Shown piece after piece: positions 1 through 8,148 of a stretch of DNA of 64,000 bases (the stretch's first letter is position 1; each line of letters opens with the position of its first letter). The position numbers and the translations under genes were made by a program. The notes under the pieces are model-generated. The model was not told where the DNA came from, made no database searches, and worked only from the letters and a program-made list of their open reading frames with translations. Origin of the DNA: SHZL01 sp963815185 (GTDB lineage: Bacteria; Pseudomonadota; Gammaproteobacteria; Xanthomonadales; SZUA-36); NCBI GenBank assembly GCA_963815185.1, contig CAWFGC010000003.1:248001-312000 (forward strand), written 5' to 3'.

Positions 1-417
1 TGCACGCAGCAGGTGATTAAACCCATGGTGAAACAGGGCTATGGGCGGATTATCAATATTGCGAGTACTGCTGCGCTAAAAGGCTATGCCTATGTTTCCG
101 CTTACGCAGCGGCAAAACACGGAGTGTTGGGGCTGACCAGATGCCTCGCGCTGGAAGTGGCCGAACACGGGGTCACAGTTAACGCCGTCTGTCCGGGCTA
201 TACCGAAACAGATATGCTGCGCGAATCCATCGAAAATATCACCCAACAGACGCGGCGGTCCGCTGAGGAGGCGCGTGAGGATCTGGCCAGAGGTAACCCT
301 CAAAAGCGCATGATACAACCGGCCGAGGTAGCCAGCGTAGTAGCCTGGCTGTGCGAGGCTGATTCTGCATCGATCACCGGACAAGCGATCGCTGTCGCCG
401 GCGGAGAAATCATGTAG
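1..417 (+). CDS. SDR family NAD(P)-dependent oxidoreductase, 3' part
   Basis: The reading frame is already open at base 1, so this is the C-terminal part (about 138 residues) of a short-chain dehydrogenase/reductase whose Rossmann nucleotide-binding half lies upstream of the window. The catalytic Ser region (INIAS) and the YxxxK motif (YAAAK) are present. They are followed by the NAVCPGY segment and the usual C-terminal SITGQ...VAGG ending. SDRs of this length and ending commonly oxidise or reduce hydroxyacyl-CoA or cyclic alcohol substrates in the cytoplasm. It is followed after about 80 bp by a crotonase, an acyl-CoA dehydrogenase and a RidA-like protein on the same strand. I infer a 3-hydroxyacyl-CoA dehydrogenase-like step in a CoA-thioester ring-degradation pathway. 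The substrate cannot be read from the sequence. Confidence 0.9.
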   Translation, partial: CTQQVIKPMVKQGYGRIINIASTAALKGYAYVSAYAAAKHGVLGLTRCLALEVAEHGVTVNAVCPGYTETDMLRESIENITQQTRRSAEEAREDLARGNPQKRMIQPAEVASVVAWLCEADSASITGQAIAVAGGEIM

Positions 418-495
418 CTAAATGGCCTGAATAAGCGATCATGCTTCTGTAGCTTACCAACTCATTTGGACCCTTTATTTTGCAAGAGATAAATT

Positions 496-1305
496 ATGAA
501 ACTGGAAGATTATCAAGCACAGCACATTTCATGGGAAGTTGATGGTGCGGTTGCCAGCATATCGCTCAACTGTCCCGAACGTAAAAACCCATTGACCTTC
601 GAGTCTTATGCCGAGTTGCGGGATCTATTTCGTAAGCTCGTCTATACCGAAGATATCAAAGCACTGGTATTCAAAAGTAATGGCGGCAATTTCTGCTCCG
701 GTGGTGATGTCCACGACATTATTGGCCCGCTGGTAAAAATGAGCATGAAAGAATTATTGCAATTTACTCGTATGACAGGTGATTTGATCAAGGCCATCCG
801 GGCTTGCCCTCAACCTGTAATTGCCGCCATAGACGGCGTTTGTGTTGGGGCGGGCGCTTGTGTCGCCATGGCCTGCGATCTGCGTTACGGTACCGCAGAA
901 TCCAAGGTCGCGTTCCTGTTTACACGCGTGGGCCTGGCGGGTTGTGATATGGGTGCCTGCGCCATGCTGCCGCGCATTGTCGGCCAGGGAAGGGCTTCGG
1001 AATTGCTGTTCAGCGGTCGCGCCATGAGTGGTAATGAGGCAGAACGATGGGGGTTTTTCAACCAGCTTTGTAGTTCTGACAGCGTTTACCAGGAATCCCT
1101 GGCTATGGCGAAACGGTTAGCACAAGGTCCCACTTTCGCTAACAGCATGACCAAGACCATGTTGGATCAAGAGTGGAATATGGGGATTGAACAGGCCATC
1201 GAAGCAGAAGCCCAGGCGCAGGCTATCTGTATGCAGACACGGGATTTTGAGCGTGCGTACCATGCCTTCCTCAATAAGGAAAGACCTGATTTTTTGGGCA
1301 ATTGA
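496..1305 (+). CDS. enoyl-CoA hydratase/isomerase (crotonase) family protein
   Basis: A 269-residue crotonase-fold protein. Both oxyanion-hole segments are visible: FCSGGD at about residues 71-76 and GVCVGAG at about 113-119. The Glu of the AxELL segment (matching Glu164 of rat mitochondrial hydratase) is present. The other classical Glu (Glu144) is replaced in an FTRVGLAG segment, so simple enoyl-CoA hydration is not certain. The start ATG follows an AGAGA stretch. The TGA stop lies just before the ATG of the next gene, so the two are probably coupled. From memory, crotonases with this FTRVGLAG segment occur beside SDR, acyl-CoA dehydrogenase and RidA genes in 2-aminobenzoyl-CoA clusters. 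The fit here is inference from gene order. Confidence 0.88.
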   Translation: MKLEDYQAQHISWEVDGAVASISLNCPERKNPLTFESYAELRDLFRKLVYTEDIKALVFKSNGGNFCSGGDVHDIIGPLVKMSMKELLQFTRMTGDLIKAIRACPQPVIAAIDGVCVGAGACVAMACDLRYGTAESKVAFLFTRVGLAGCDMGACAMLPRIVGQGRASELLFSGRAMSGNEAERWGFFNQLCSSDSVYQESLAMAKRLAQGPTFANSMTKTMLDQEWNMGIEQAIEAEAQAQAICMQTRDFERAYHAFLNKERPDFLGN

Positions 1306-1307
1306 CG

Positions 1308-2471
1308 ATGGACAAAACATTTTTAGATTGGCCCTTTTTTGAACATCCTCATCGGAAATTGGCGCAGGAAGTTGAAGCTTGGGCCAGCGCGAACCTGTCC
1401 GCTATCAGCCAGAAACACCGTGATGTGGACGAAGTATGCCGCCAATTGCTTAAAAAACTGGCTGTTGGTGGCTGGTTACGCTACTCGGTTCCAGCCAAAT
1501 TCGGCGGAGCGTTACCGAAGCTGGATGTCCGCAGTCTCTGCCTGATTCGCGAGATATTGGCCTGCCATTTGGGGCTGGCGGATTTTGTCTTTGCCATGCA
1601 AGGGCTGGGCAGCGGTCCCATTTCACTCTTTGGTAGTGACAAGCTTTGCGCCCGGTATTTGCCAGCCGTAAGACAAGGTGCAAAGTGCGCTGCATTTGCG
1701 CTCTCTGAACCTGGTGCTGGCTCGGATGTTGGCGCCATGAGTACAACTGCGGTGCTGGACGGTGATGAATATGTTTTGAATGGCTGCAAAACCTGGGTAT
1801 CCAATGGTGGTATCGCCGATTTTTATGCGGTATTCGCCCGTGATGACAAGTCGTCAGGTTCCAGCGGTATCAGTTGTTTTGTCGTGGATGCCAATGTTCC
1901 GGGATTTGAAGTCGCAGAACGCATTGATCTCGTTGCACCCCATCCGATGGCAAAATTGACCTTCGACAATTGCCGCATCCACAAAGATCAGCTCGTCGGT
2001 GAACCGGGCTCAGGTTTTAAAATTGCGATGGCCACGTTGGATGTTTTCCGGTCAACAGTGGGGGCAGCAGCGCTGGGGTTTGCGCGTCGTGCGCTGGATG
2101 AGGCGGCCAATTATACTAAACAACGAGAAATGTTTGGTGGTCGGCTGGCCGATTTGCAATTGACGCAAGCAAGTATCGCTGACATGGCGATAGACATAGA
2201 TGCCAGCGCCCTGCTGGTTTATCGCTCCGCTTGGACGAAAGACTGTATCGCTGAGCGGGTAACGCGAGAGGCTGCAATCGCGAAATTTTATGCCACCGAA
2301 GCGGCGCAACGCATCATCGACAAAGCGTTGCAACTGCATGGTGGCCTTGGTGTGGTTTCAGGAATGCCGGTGGAAGTGCTCTACCGCGAAATACGAGCAC
2401 TGCGGATTTATGAAGGCGCTTCAGAAGTCCAGAAAATCATTATTGCCGGACAGGTGCTATCAGCCAATTAG
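1308..2471 (+). CDS. acyl-CoA dehydrogenase
   Basis: A 387-residue flavin-dependent acyl-CoA dehydrogenase of normal family length. It has the helical N-terminal domain, the FAD/substrate signature ALSEPGAGSDVG at about residues 128-139, the WVSNGG segment of the middle beta domain, and the C-terminal LHGGLGV and RIYEGASEVQ segments. The Glu of YEGASE is the expected catalytic base. I use ATG 1308 rather than the TTG at 1302. The ATG lies 2 bp after the crotonase stop, which suggests translational coupling. The enzyme would form an alpha,beta-double bond in a CoA thioester and pass electrons to ETF. With the neighbouring SDR and crotonase it forms a beta-oxidation-like set. Confidence 0.93.
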   Translation: MDKTFLDWPFFEHPHRKLAQEVEAWASANLSAISQKHRDVDEVCRQLLKKLAVGGWLRYSVPAKFGGALPKLDVRSLCLIREILACHLGLADFVFAMQGLGSGPISLFGSDKLCARYLPAVRQGAKCAAFALSEPGAGSDVGAMSTTAVLDGDEYVLNGCKTWVSNGGIADFYAVFARDDKSSGSSGISCFVVDANVPGFEVAERIDLVAPHPMAKLTFDNCRIHKDQLVGEPGSGFKIAMATLDVFRSTVGAAALGFARRALDEAANYTKQREMFGGRLADLQLTQASIADMAIDIDASALLVYRSAWTKDCIAERVTREAAIAKFYATEAAQRIIDKALQLHGGLGVVSGMPVEVLYREIRALRIYEGASEVQKIIIAGQVLSAN

Positions 2472-2546
2472 TAACACTTGAGTGCAATTTAGGGAAACTC
2501 TGAATAAATTTAAGAGGTCCCCCAAGAAATTCGCGAGGTTGAAAAT

Positions 2547-2975
2547 ATGCCCAGAACGCTACAACCCCCAGGCTGGAAAAGGCCCAGGGGATATGCCTTT
2601 GGAATCGCGGGATCCGGAGAAATCATCTGTGTCGGTGGGCAGGTTGGCTGGAATGAAGACTATGTCTTTGAGTCGACGAACTTCGTAGAGCAGGCGAAAC
2701 AAGCATTAAAGAACGTTGTTGCGGTACTGGCAGAAGCCGGTTCCGAGCCGTCTCATATCGCCCGCATGACATGGTACGTTACAAATAAACAAGAGTATCT
2801 TTCTTCTTACAAAGAGCTTGGATTAGCTTACCAGGAGGTTATGGGTAAGCACTACCCGGCCATGACAGCGATAGAGGTTAAGGCGCTGATGGAAGACCAA
2901 GCCAAGCTGGAAATAGAGGTAACAGCAATAAAACCTGCCAGTCAGAAGGCAGCTCACGAGCACGCAATGGATTAA
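2547..2975 (+). CDS. RidA family protein lacking the catalytic arginine
   Basis: A 142-residue protein of the RidA/YjgF/UK114 family. Visible features are the VGGQVGWN segment, the FVEQAKQALKN helix and a C-terminal LEIEVTAI strand. RidA enzymes hydrolyse enamine/imine intermediates to keto compounds and ammonia. The Arg that binds the substrate carboxylate in E. coli RidA (in a PARSxVEV context) is replaced by Met here (YPAMTAIEV), so it belongs to one of the Rid subgroups without the standard deaminase residue. It is the last gene of the plus-strand group and follows the acyl-CoA dehydrogenase by 75 bp. It may act on an amino-substituted ring-cleavage product. That role is inferred from position only. 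Confidence 0.85.
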   Translation: MPRTLQPPGWKRPRGYAFGIAGSGEIICVGGQVGWNEDYVFESTNFVEQAKQALKNVVAVLAEAGSEPSHIARMTWYVTNKQEYLSSYKELGLAYQEVMGKHYPAMTAIEVKALMEDQAKLEIEVTAIKPASQKAAHEHAMD

Positions 2976-3046
2976 TCCGGAAATCCGCCCTCTGTATTAC
3001 ACGGGGCGCCGGATTCATACAGTTTAGTTTCCGATTTAACTGGGTT

Positions 3047-4093
3047 TTAAGTATAGGGAATCACTTCATCCGCAAAGCGCCGCAGGGTAGTTGCAGCTCC
3101 CTCCTCATCCTGGGATGTAATGAAAATTGAAATTTCGGTGATACCCGCTTGTTTCAACTCATGCGCCTTTTCAATACAGTCTTCCGGCGTACCAGCGATA
3201 CAGCATTTCATAGCCACCTCGTCCGGAATCAGCTCACGATGCTTGGCGGTCAAATCAAGGTGTTGGTAAAACTTGTAGGATTCCGACACTTTTCTCACCA
3301 CATCAGCATGATCAGCGCCCAGAGTATCCGGCAGCCAGGGCTTGCGGGCAATGTTGCGCGCCGCAGTGGGCCGCACTTTATCCAGCGCCTTTTTTCTGTC
3401 CTCGTTGATCGCTGCATCAATGGCGGCGATGAATCGCAGCGAAGAAGGATCCTTGCCTGCTTTTTCAGCGGCTTCAGTTGCGACTCTTACCGTTACACTT
3501 GCTCCCTCGGCATTGCCCCCCATATGGCCGTCCACAATCACACCCTGGCAAATTTCTCCTGCCAACCGTACCGATTTCGGACCCATGCATGCCAATTGAA
3601 TAGGAATATCCTTACCACCGAACTCCGTGCCCAAAACCCGTACCCGTGTCTCCTGGCCCCAGGTATTCTCACGAGCATCGGCCCCCCATCGTAAAGCGTC
3701 CACTTCCTTGCCATCGAGTAGCGCCCGAATAAACTCTATTCGTTCACGCATCGTGCCAAGCTTTGCGGGGGACAAACCCGCGGTGCGGACCGATGAGTCA
3801 CCGGCCCCAATACCCAATACCGCGCGGCCTTCACTGAGGATATTTACCGAATTGATTGCATTGGCAGTAACCGCCGGGTGCCGCGTTACCGGATTGGTGA
3901 CACCAGGGCCAAGGTGAATCCGGCTGGTGGCAGTAACACAAGCTCCCAGCGTCACCCATACGTCATTCCAAATCATCTGTGAATCACCCAGATAGGCAGT
4001 TTCAAAACCGCACTCTTCGGCCAATTGCACCAAACGTATCACCGGTGCAATCGTATTTCCTGAGTGCGGCCACACCATGCAGCTGAATTTCAT
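3047..4093 (-). CDS. LLM class flavin-dependent oxidoreductase
   Basis: A 348-residue luciferase-like TIM-barrel protein, closest in style to the 5,10-methylenetetrahydromethanopterin reductase/F420-dependent branch. Visible segments are GFETAYLGDSQ, GPGVTNPVTRHP and LGIGAGDSS in the N-terminal half, and TPEDCIEK near the C-terminus. I start at ATG 4093 because GGGGAG lies just upstream. A frame extension to 4132 adds 13 residues unlike the family. It lies 20 bp after the VOC protein gene, so they are probably co-transcribed. Substrate and cofactor (FMN or F420) cannot be told from sequence. A second, broken LLM gene lies at 45.6-46.7 kb. Confidence 0.88.
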   Translation of the reverse strand: MKFSCMVWPHSGNTIAPVIRLVQLAEECGFETAYLGDSQMIWNDVWVTLGACVTATSRIHLGPGVTNPVTRHPAVTANAINSVNILSEGRAVLGIGAGDSSVRTAGLSPAKLGTMRERIEFIRALLDGKEVDALRWGADARENTWGQETRVRVLGTEFGGKDIPIQLACMGPKSVRLAGEICQGVIVDGHMGGNAEGASVTVRVATEAAEKAGKDPSSLRFIAAIDAAINEDRKKALDKVRPTAARNIARKPWLPDTLGADHADVVRKVSESYKFYQHLDLTAKHRELIPDEVAMKCCIAGTPEDCIEKAHELKQAGITEISIFITSQDEEGAATTLRRFADEVIPYT

Positions 4094-4113
4094 GTCTACT
4101 TGCTCCCCATGTG

Positions 4114-4554
4114 CTAGTGTCCTGTCCCACAAACACCTTCATCAATTCGATGGTCTTTGTCGTCGATGAGTTCGAGCAGTACACCATTCATTTTTTTGGG
4201 GTGAATAAAGGCAAACTCAGCATCACGAAAAGGCCGAGGTCCCTCAAGTAATGGATAATCCATATTTTTCAATTCTTCCATTGACGCACGGGTACTGTCT
4301 ACATTCAAGCTGACCAGCATGACACCTTCGCCATTTTTTTCTATGAATTTGGCGACATCGCCATCAGGCGCCGTTGACTCCATCAGCTCAAAGCCCACTT
4401 CGCCAAGCCAATATCTGAAAACTTTGATCTTCTCCGGCTCATCAACATACGAGTCATCGGGCCCACTCTTTCCCAATACCGGCTCCCAAGTCTTACGCGC
4501 CTGCTCGAGATTTCTAACGGCGACACAGATGTGATCGACTTTATTGATTTTCAT
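4114..4554 (-). CDS. VOC family protein, methylmalonyl-CoA epimerase-like
   Basis: A 146-residue vicinal-oxygen-chelate protein resembling methylmalonyl-CoA epimerase. It has the VDHICVAV start, a FELMES segment, AKFIEKNGEGV, and FIHPKKMNGVLLEL at the C-terminus. Of the four metal ligands of the epimerase family, the first His (in VDHI), the acidic one in FELME and the last Glu (LLELID) have counterparts. The third ligand His, in the family's GIHHIAF segment, is replaced (GVMLVSL). Metal binding is therefore questionable and true epimerase activity should not be assumed. It precedes the LLM oxidoreductase gene on the minus strand and is divergent from the semialdehyde dehydrogenase gene. Confidence 0.85.
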   Translation of the reverse strand: MKINKVDHICVAVRNLEQARKTWEPVLGKSGPDDSYVDEPEKIKVFRYWLGEVGFELMESTAPDGDVAKFIEKNGEGVMLVSLNVDSTRASMEELKNMDYPLLEGPRPFRDAEFAFIHPKKMNGVLLELIDDKDHRIDEGVCGTGH

Positions 4555-4880
4555 CTAGTGGTCCTCTATTGGCTGAGTATCAATACCTTCTTTATTATCC
4601 GGCAAATACTTCCGATTTAATACAGTAATGACAATTGGGGAACTCCCGCCCCCGGTAGTTAGCGGATTGTCGTGCATGCCACAATGCTCAAACAACAGAC
4701 TGGGCTTTCAGACAACCTATGAAGTCTTTTCCAACTCCAGGGCTTCGCTAACTCTCGCACTTAACAGCTGAATCCAAGATGCTTTGGGAGCACTTGCATT
4801 ATTAGGTCTGGAAAGCTAGAAGCAATGTTGCCATCCGTTCTAGAATATGCAGGCAAAACTCCTGCGCCCGGCCCGACAGC
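4555..4880. promoter_or_regulatory. divergent intergenic region, VOC/LLM versus amnC-like
   Basis: This 326-bp non-coding stretch separates the minus-strand VOC/LLM pair from the plus-strand semialdehyde dehydrogenase. It must hold promoters for both directions because the genes diverge. I could not find a convincing -35/-10 pair or a strong operator palindrome by eye, and no open frame in it looks like a protein. Only the position supports the call. Confidence 0.4.
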
Positions 4881-6350
4881 ATGACTGACGAGAAAAAAAA
4901 ACATCTGGCAAACTATGTCGGTGGTGAATTTGTAACCACCAGCAAACATTTTACCAATACCAATCCGGTAGACGGCAGTGTCGTATGCACGATGTCCGAA
5001 GCCGACAGCTCGCTCGTTGACGCGGCCGTCAGCGCGGCGCGTGCGGCGTTGCAAGGCGAGTGGGGGAAATTATCCGTGGACCAGCGCAGCGCCCTGCTGC
5101 ATAAAGTGGCGGACGGCATCGAACGACGATTTGATGAATTCGTAAACGCGGAGATTGACGATACCGGGAAGCCGCTGTCGCAAGCCGCAACCATCGATAT
5201 CCCGCGCAGCGTGGCCAATTTCCATTTTTTCGCCGACCTGATCAAGACCAACCGGGATGAGGCTTATAACACGACCACACCTGACGGTCGGGGCGCACTA
5301 AACTATACCGTGCGCAAACCGCTGGGCGTGGTCGGCGTCATCTCCCCCTGGAATCTACCCTTGCTGTTATTGACCTGGAAGGTGGCGCCCGCCATGGCCG
5401 CAGGTAATGCCGTGGTTGCGAAGCCTTCGGAAGAGACCCCTTCCAGTGCCACCCTATTGGCTGAAGTAATGCGGGATGTGGGAATACCAGTAGGCGCATT
5501 CAACCTCGTGCACGGCTTTGGACCGAACTCCGCGGGAGAATTCATCACCGCGCACCCGGGCATTGACGCCATCACGTTTACTGGCGAGTCTGCCACTGGC
5601 TCCGCCATCATGAAGGCGGCGGCCGATTCAGTGAAATCGATCTCGTTTGAACTGGGCGGCAAGAACCCGGCGATCATCTTCGCCGATGCGGATATCAATG
5701 CAGCAATTGCCGGCACGGCGCGTTCAACCTTCCTTAACTGCGGCCAGGTTTGTTTGTGTTCGGAACGGGTGTACGTCCAGCGACCGGTATTTGACAGATT
5801 TGTTGACGGACTCAGGATACAGGCCGAAACATTGCGCCCGGGCCGGCCGTACGACGAAGGCACCTCAATCGGCCCCCTCATCTCCAGGCAGCATCGTGAC
5901 AAGGTCCTGTCCTACTTCGAACTGGCCCGCAGAGAAGGAGCGACGGTGGTATGCGGCGGTGGCATACCAGAATTTTGTGACGAGCGGGACAACGGCGCAT
6001 TTATCCAACCCACGATCTGGACCGGGCTGGCCGAGACCGCCCGCTGCGTCAAAGAGGAAATCTTTGGTCCGGTCTGTCATGTGGCGCCTTTTGACACCGA
6101 AGAAGAGGTTATTGCCATGGCTAATGCCAGCCGCTATGGCCTGGCCTGCGCGCTCTGGACCGGCAGCCTGCAGCGGGCTCATCGGCTTGCGCCGCGGATC
6201 GAAGCCGGTATTGTCTGGGTAAATACCTGGTATTTACGGGATCTGCGCACACCTTTTGGAGGTGTTAAGCTATCCGGCATCGGTCGCGAGGGCGGAGAAT
6301 ATTCGTTAGCTTTTTATTCCGAACCGACAAATATATGCATCAAGCTATGA
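4881..6350 (+). CDS. amnC: 2-aminomuconate/2-hydroxymuconate semialdehyde dehydrogenase
   Basis: A 489-residue NAD-dependent aldehyde dehydrogenase. The cofactor-domain segment ISPWNLPLLLLTWK lies at about residues 153-166, the catalytic Glu motif FELGGKNP at about 254-261 and the catalytic Cys in NCGQVCLCSE at about 286-295. The C-terminal segment NTWYLRDLRTPFGG is typical of the ring-cleavage semialdehyde branch (XylG, DmpC, AmnC). The downstream 2-aminomuconate deaminase and 2-aminophenol dioxygenase genes favour 2-aminomuconate 6-semialdehyde as substrate, oxidised to 2-aminomuconate. The ATG is preceded only by a weak ribosome site. The symbol is given by family and context; the 2-hydroxymuconate enzyme is the alternative. 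Confidence 0.88.
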   Translation: MTDEKKKHLANYVGGEFVTTSKHFTNTNPVDGSVVCTMSEADSSLVDAAVSAARAALQGEWGKLSVDQRSALLHKVADGIERRFDEFVNAEIDDTGKPLSQAATIDIPRSVANFHFFADLIKTNRDEAYNTTTPDGRGALNYTVRKPLGVVGVISPWNLPLLLLTWKVAPAMAAGNAVVAKPSEETPSSATLLAEVMRDVGIPVGAFNLVHGFGPNSAGEFITAHPGIDAITFTGESATGSAIMKAAADSVKSISFELGGKNPAIIFADADINAAIAGTARSTFLNCGQVCLCSERVYVQRPVFDRFVDGLRIQAETLRPGRPYDEGTSIGPLISRQHRDKVLSYFELARREGATVVCGGGIPEFCDERDNGAFIQPTIWTGLAETARCVKEEIFGPVCHVAPFDTEEEVIAMANASRYGLACALWTGSLQRAHRLAPRIEAGIVWVNTWYLRDLRTPFGGVKLSGIGREGGEYSLAFYSEPTNICIKL

Positions 6351-6351
6351 C

Positions 6352-6504
6352 CATCACTTCGTTAAGATTGGCAAACCTGCCGGCGCCCTGCCGCTGGGCG
6401 CCATGGTGGAAATAGAATTCATGTCTTACAAAGAACCGGGCCATGACAGCCTGCCAACCGCAATCGAGCGGCTTGGCTCTGTCACGAACAACGTACCGGC
6501 CTGA
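6352..6504 (+). pseudogene. RidA-like C-terminal tail, gene remnant
   Basis: Between the dehydrogenase and the deaminase genes one frame reads about 50 codons to a TGA. It contains GALPLGAMVEIEF, which resembles the C-terminal strand of RidA-family proteins (LPxGAxVEIE). There is no room for the rest of a RidA domain, because upstream the frame runs into the dehydrogenase gene. I read it as the tail of a decayed or recombined RidA-type gene. It could also be a chance frame. Confidence 0.35.
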
Positions 6505-6509
6505 ACAGC

Positions 6510-6935
6510 ATGACTGGCAAAGTCAGGGCTAAAGTTGTCTCCGGGAAAGCCGCCCCTCGCGGCACATTTCCGCATATCAAGCGGGCTGGTGATTTTCTGT
6601 TTGTATCAGGAACCAGTTCACGCCGCCCGGACAATTCCTTTGTTGGAGTAGAAATGACAGATGATGGTCAGGTACGGCGTGACATCGGAGCGCAGACCCG
6701 TGCTGTCATCAAGAACATTAGCGATATCCTACAAAGTGTCGGCGCCGATCTCGGCGACGTAGTGGAGATCAGCAGCTTCCTCACTGATATGCAAGACTTC
6801 GAGGAATACAACAAGGTCTACAGTGAATTCTTCGGCTACGGCGGGCCGACGCGAACGACCGTTGCTGTGCATCAGTTACCTCACCCCGATATTCTGATTG
6901 AAATTAAGGCAGTCGCATATAAGCCGGAAGGCTAA
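6510..6935 (+). CDS. amnD: 2-aminomuconate deaminase (RidA superfamily)
   Basis: A 141-residue RidA-superfamily protein that matches my recollection of 2-aminomuconate deaminase (AmnD of Pseudomonas sp. AP-3, NbaF) along its length. Segments include APRGTFPHIKRAGDFLFVSG, SSRRPDNS, TRAVIKNI and VAVHQLPHPDILIEIKAVAY. The catalytic-position Arg is present in GGPTRTTVAV, unlike in the RidA-like gene at 2.5 kb. It would convert 2-aminomuconate to 4-oxalocrotonate (2-oxohex-3-enedioate) plus ammonia in the cytoplasm. It follows the semialdehyde dehydrogenase gene by about 160 bp and ends just before a rho-independent terminator. Confidence 0.9.
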   Translation: MTGKVRAKVVSGKAAPRGTFPHIKRAGDFLFVSGTSSRRPDNSFVGVEMTDDGQVRRDIGAQTRAVIKNISDILQSVGADLGDVVEISSFLTDMQDFEEYNKVYSEFFGYGGPTRTTVAVHQLPHPDILIEIKAVAYKPEG

Positions 6936-6946
6936 ACGCCAAAAGG

Positions 6947-6986
6947 GCGCCTCAATCAACCTTCATGGCGATTGAGGTGTTTTTTT
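6947..6986 (+). terminator. rho-independent terminator after amnD-like gene
   Basis: A stem formed by GCGCCTCAATC and GATTGAGGTG with a 12-base loop is followed by a run of seven T, 12 bp after the amnD-like stop codon. It ends the plus-strand operon. The convergent minus-strand cyclase gene ends within the T-run. Confidence 0.8.
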
Positions 6987-7995
6987 ACTTGATTGCAAAA
7001 GGCCGGCCGGGCGAACCAGTGCCGCCTTTGAATGGAACGGCGCCGAAGACAAAAGCAAACTCATAGACCTTTGCGGCAATGAGTTTGGTGAAATCCAGGT
7101 TTTCCATAATATATATTCCATTCTCCACCAGGAACTTCTGATGATTGGGCGCGAACAATTTTGGATCCGGCTGCGGAATTGCTTCCACTGCCCAGTTATC
7201 AGAGCCGACTAACACGACTTTTTTTGCTACTGCCCAGTCACCGGCTGCGATGGAGAGCCCAGGCGTGCCACCGTTGAATTTCTCATTGTCTGTCTTCCAG
7301 AGCGAACCCCAGCCGGTGTTATAAAATAGTGCATCACCCGGACGAATATCCGTTTCGGACAAGCCTTGTTTTTTGAGCGCGCCGAGCAAATCCTCAACAG
7401 AGATCTCTTCGGATCGTTCCAGCATGCGGCCTTTGTAAGCTGCGATATCGATGAGTATTCCGCGGGTAAAGATTGGAGTGGTTTTTTCAACGCCCAGTTT
7501 GGTAAAGCCACGACTGGTGCCGATCTCAGCCTGTGACCAGCCGTTGTAATAATGGATCGCGTTGAGATCACCAGGTTTGCCAAGTACGGTGCCCATATGA
7601 GCCAGCGCATCGAACTGGGTACCGTCCTGACCCAGGTGTCCGGAGATATAATCTTCATTCCAGACAAGTTGGTTTTCTCCAAGCGGCCCCCAGCTTGGGG
7701 CGCCAGGAATGGACAACGTATATTTTCGTGCGCCCGGGGTTAGATCGAACAGGGGCATATCTTCTTCAAAGACATGCGTCATGTCGTAAATCACACCCTG
7801 TTGAATCAACTGCGCTGCTTCCAGGACTTTCGCCGGTGTCAGGCGGTTCAGTGCACCGAGCTGATCCTCTTTACCCCACTCCGACGGCCACCATTTTGCC
7901 GGCGTGTAAGCAGACGCTTGCTGGGCGCTCAATTGCAGAGGGATTAACGTAAACAGGATTACACCAAGATAAAATGGTTGTCGACAGAGTTTCAT
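6985..7995 (-). CDS. secreted cyclase family protein (kynurenine formamidase-like)
   Basis: A 336-residue protein with a hydrophobic N-terminal signal peptide (residues about 7-24, cleavage near LSAQQ), so it is probably periplasmic. The mature part is a cyclase-family domain (PF04199; kynurenine formamidase, isatin hydrolase). The metal-site region reads GTQFDALAH where the family consensus is GTHxDxPxH, so one His is Gln; long cyclases with GTQ are common. Further family segments are FYNTGW and VGSDNWAVE. The family hydrolyses amide or ring bonds using Mn or Zn. It lies on the opposite strand inside the 2-aminophenol module and could feed amino-aromatic substrates into it. The substrate is unknown. 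Confidence 0.85.
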   Translation of the reverse strand: MKLCRQPFYLGVILFTLIPLQLSAQQASAYTPAKWWPSEWGKEDQLGALNRLTPAKVLEAAQLIQQGVIYDMTHVFEEDMPLFDLTPGARKYTLSIPGAPSWGPLGENQLVWNEDYISGHLGQDGTQFDALAHMGTVLGKPGDLNAIHYYNGWSQAEIGTSRGFTKLGVEKTTPIFTRGILIDIAAYKGRMLERSEEISVEDLLGALKKQGLSETDIRPGDALFYNTGWGSLWKTDNEKFNGGTPGLSIAAGDWAVAKKVVLVGSDNWAVEAIPQPDPKLFAPNHQKFLVENGIYIMENLDFTKLIAAKVYEFAFVFGAVPFKGGTGSPGRPFAIK

Positions 7996-8148
7996 TGATA
8001 TCTCTCAGGCGTGGAATGGTTTAAAGCATATTCTATTCTACTGAAATATGCGGAGTTCAAGTATGATGACAAGGTGGAGTGTTTAGCATCGATTATCAGT
8101 TTGCCTGCATGAGTTGCTATGCACAATATCTTTCTGGAGGTAAAAAAG

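Noticed and set aside
3149..3694. A 181-codon plus-strand open frame opposite the LLM gene
   Set aside because: No start signal or family features; the LLM protein on the minus strand is complete.
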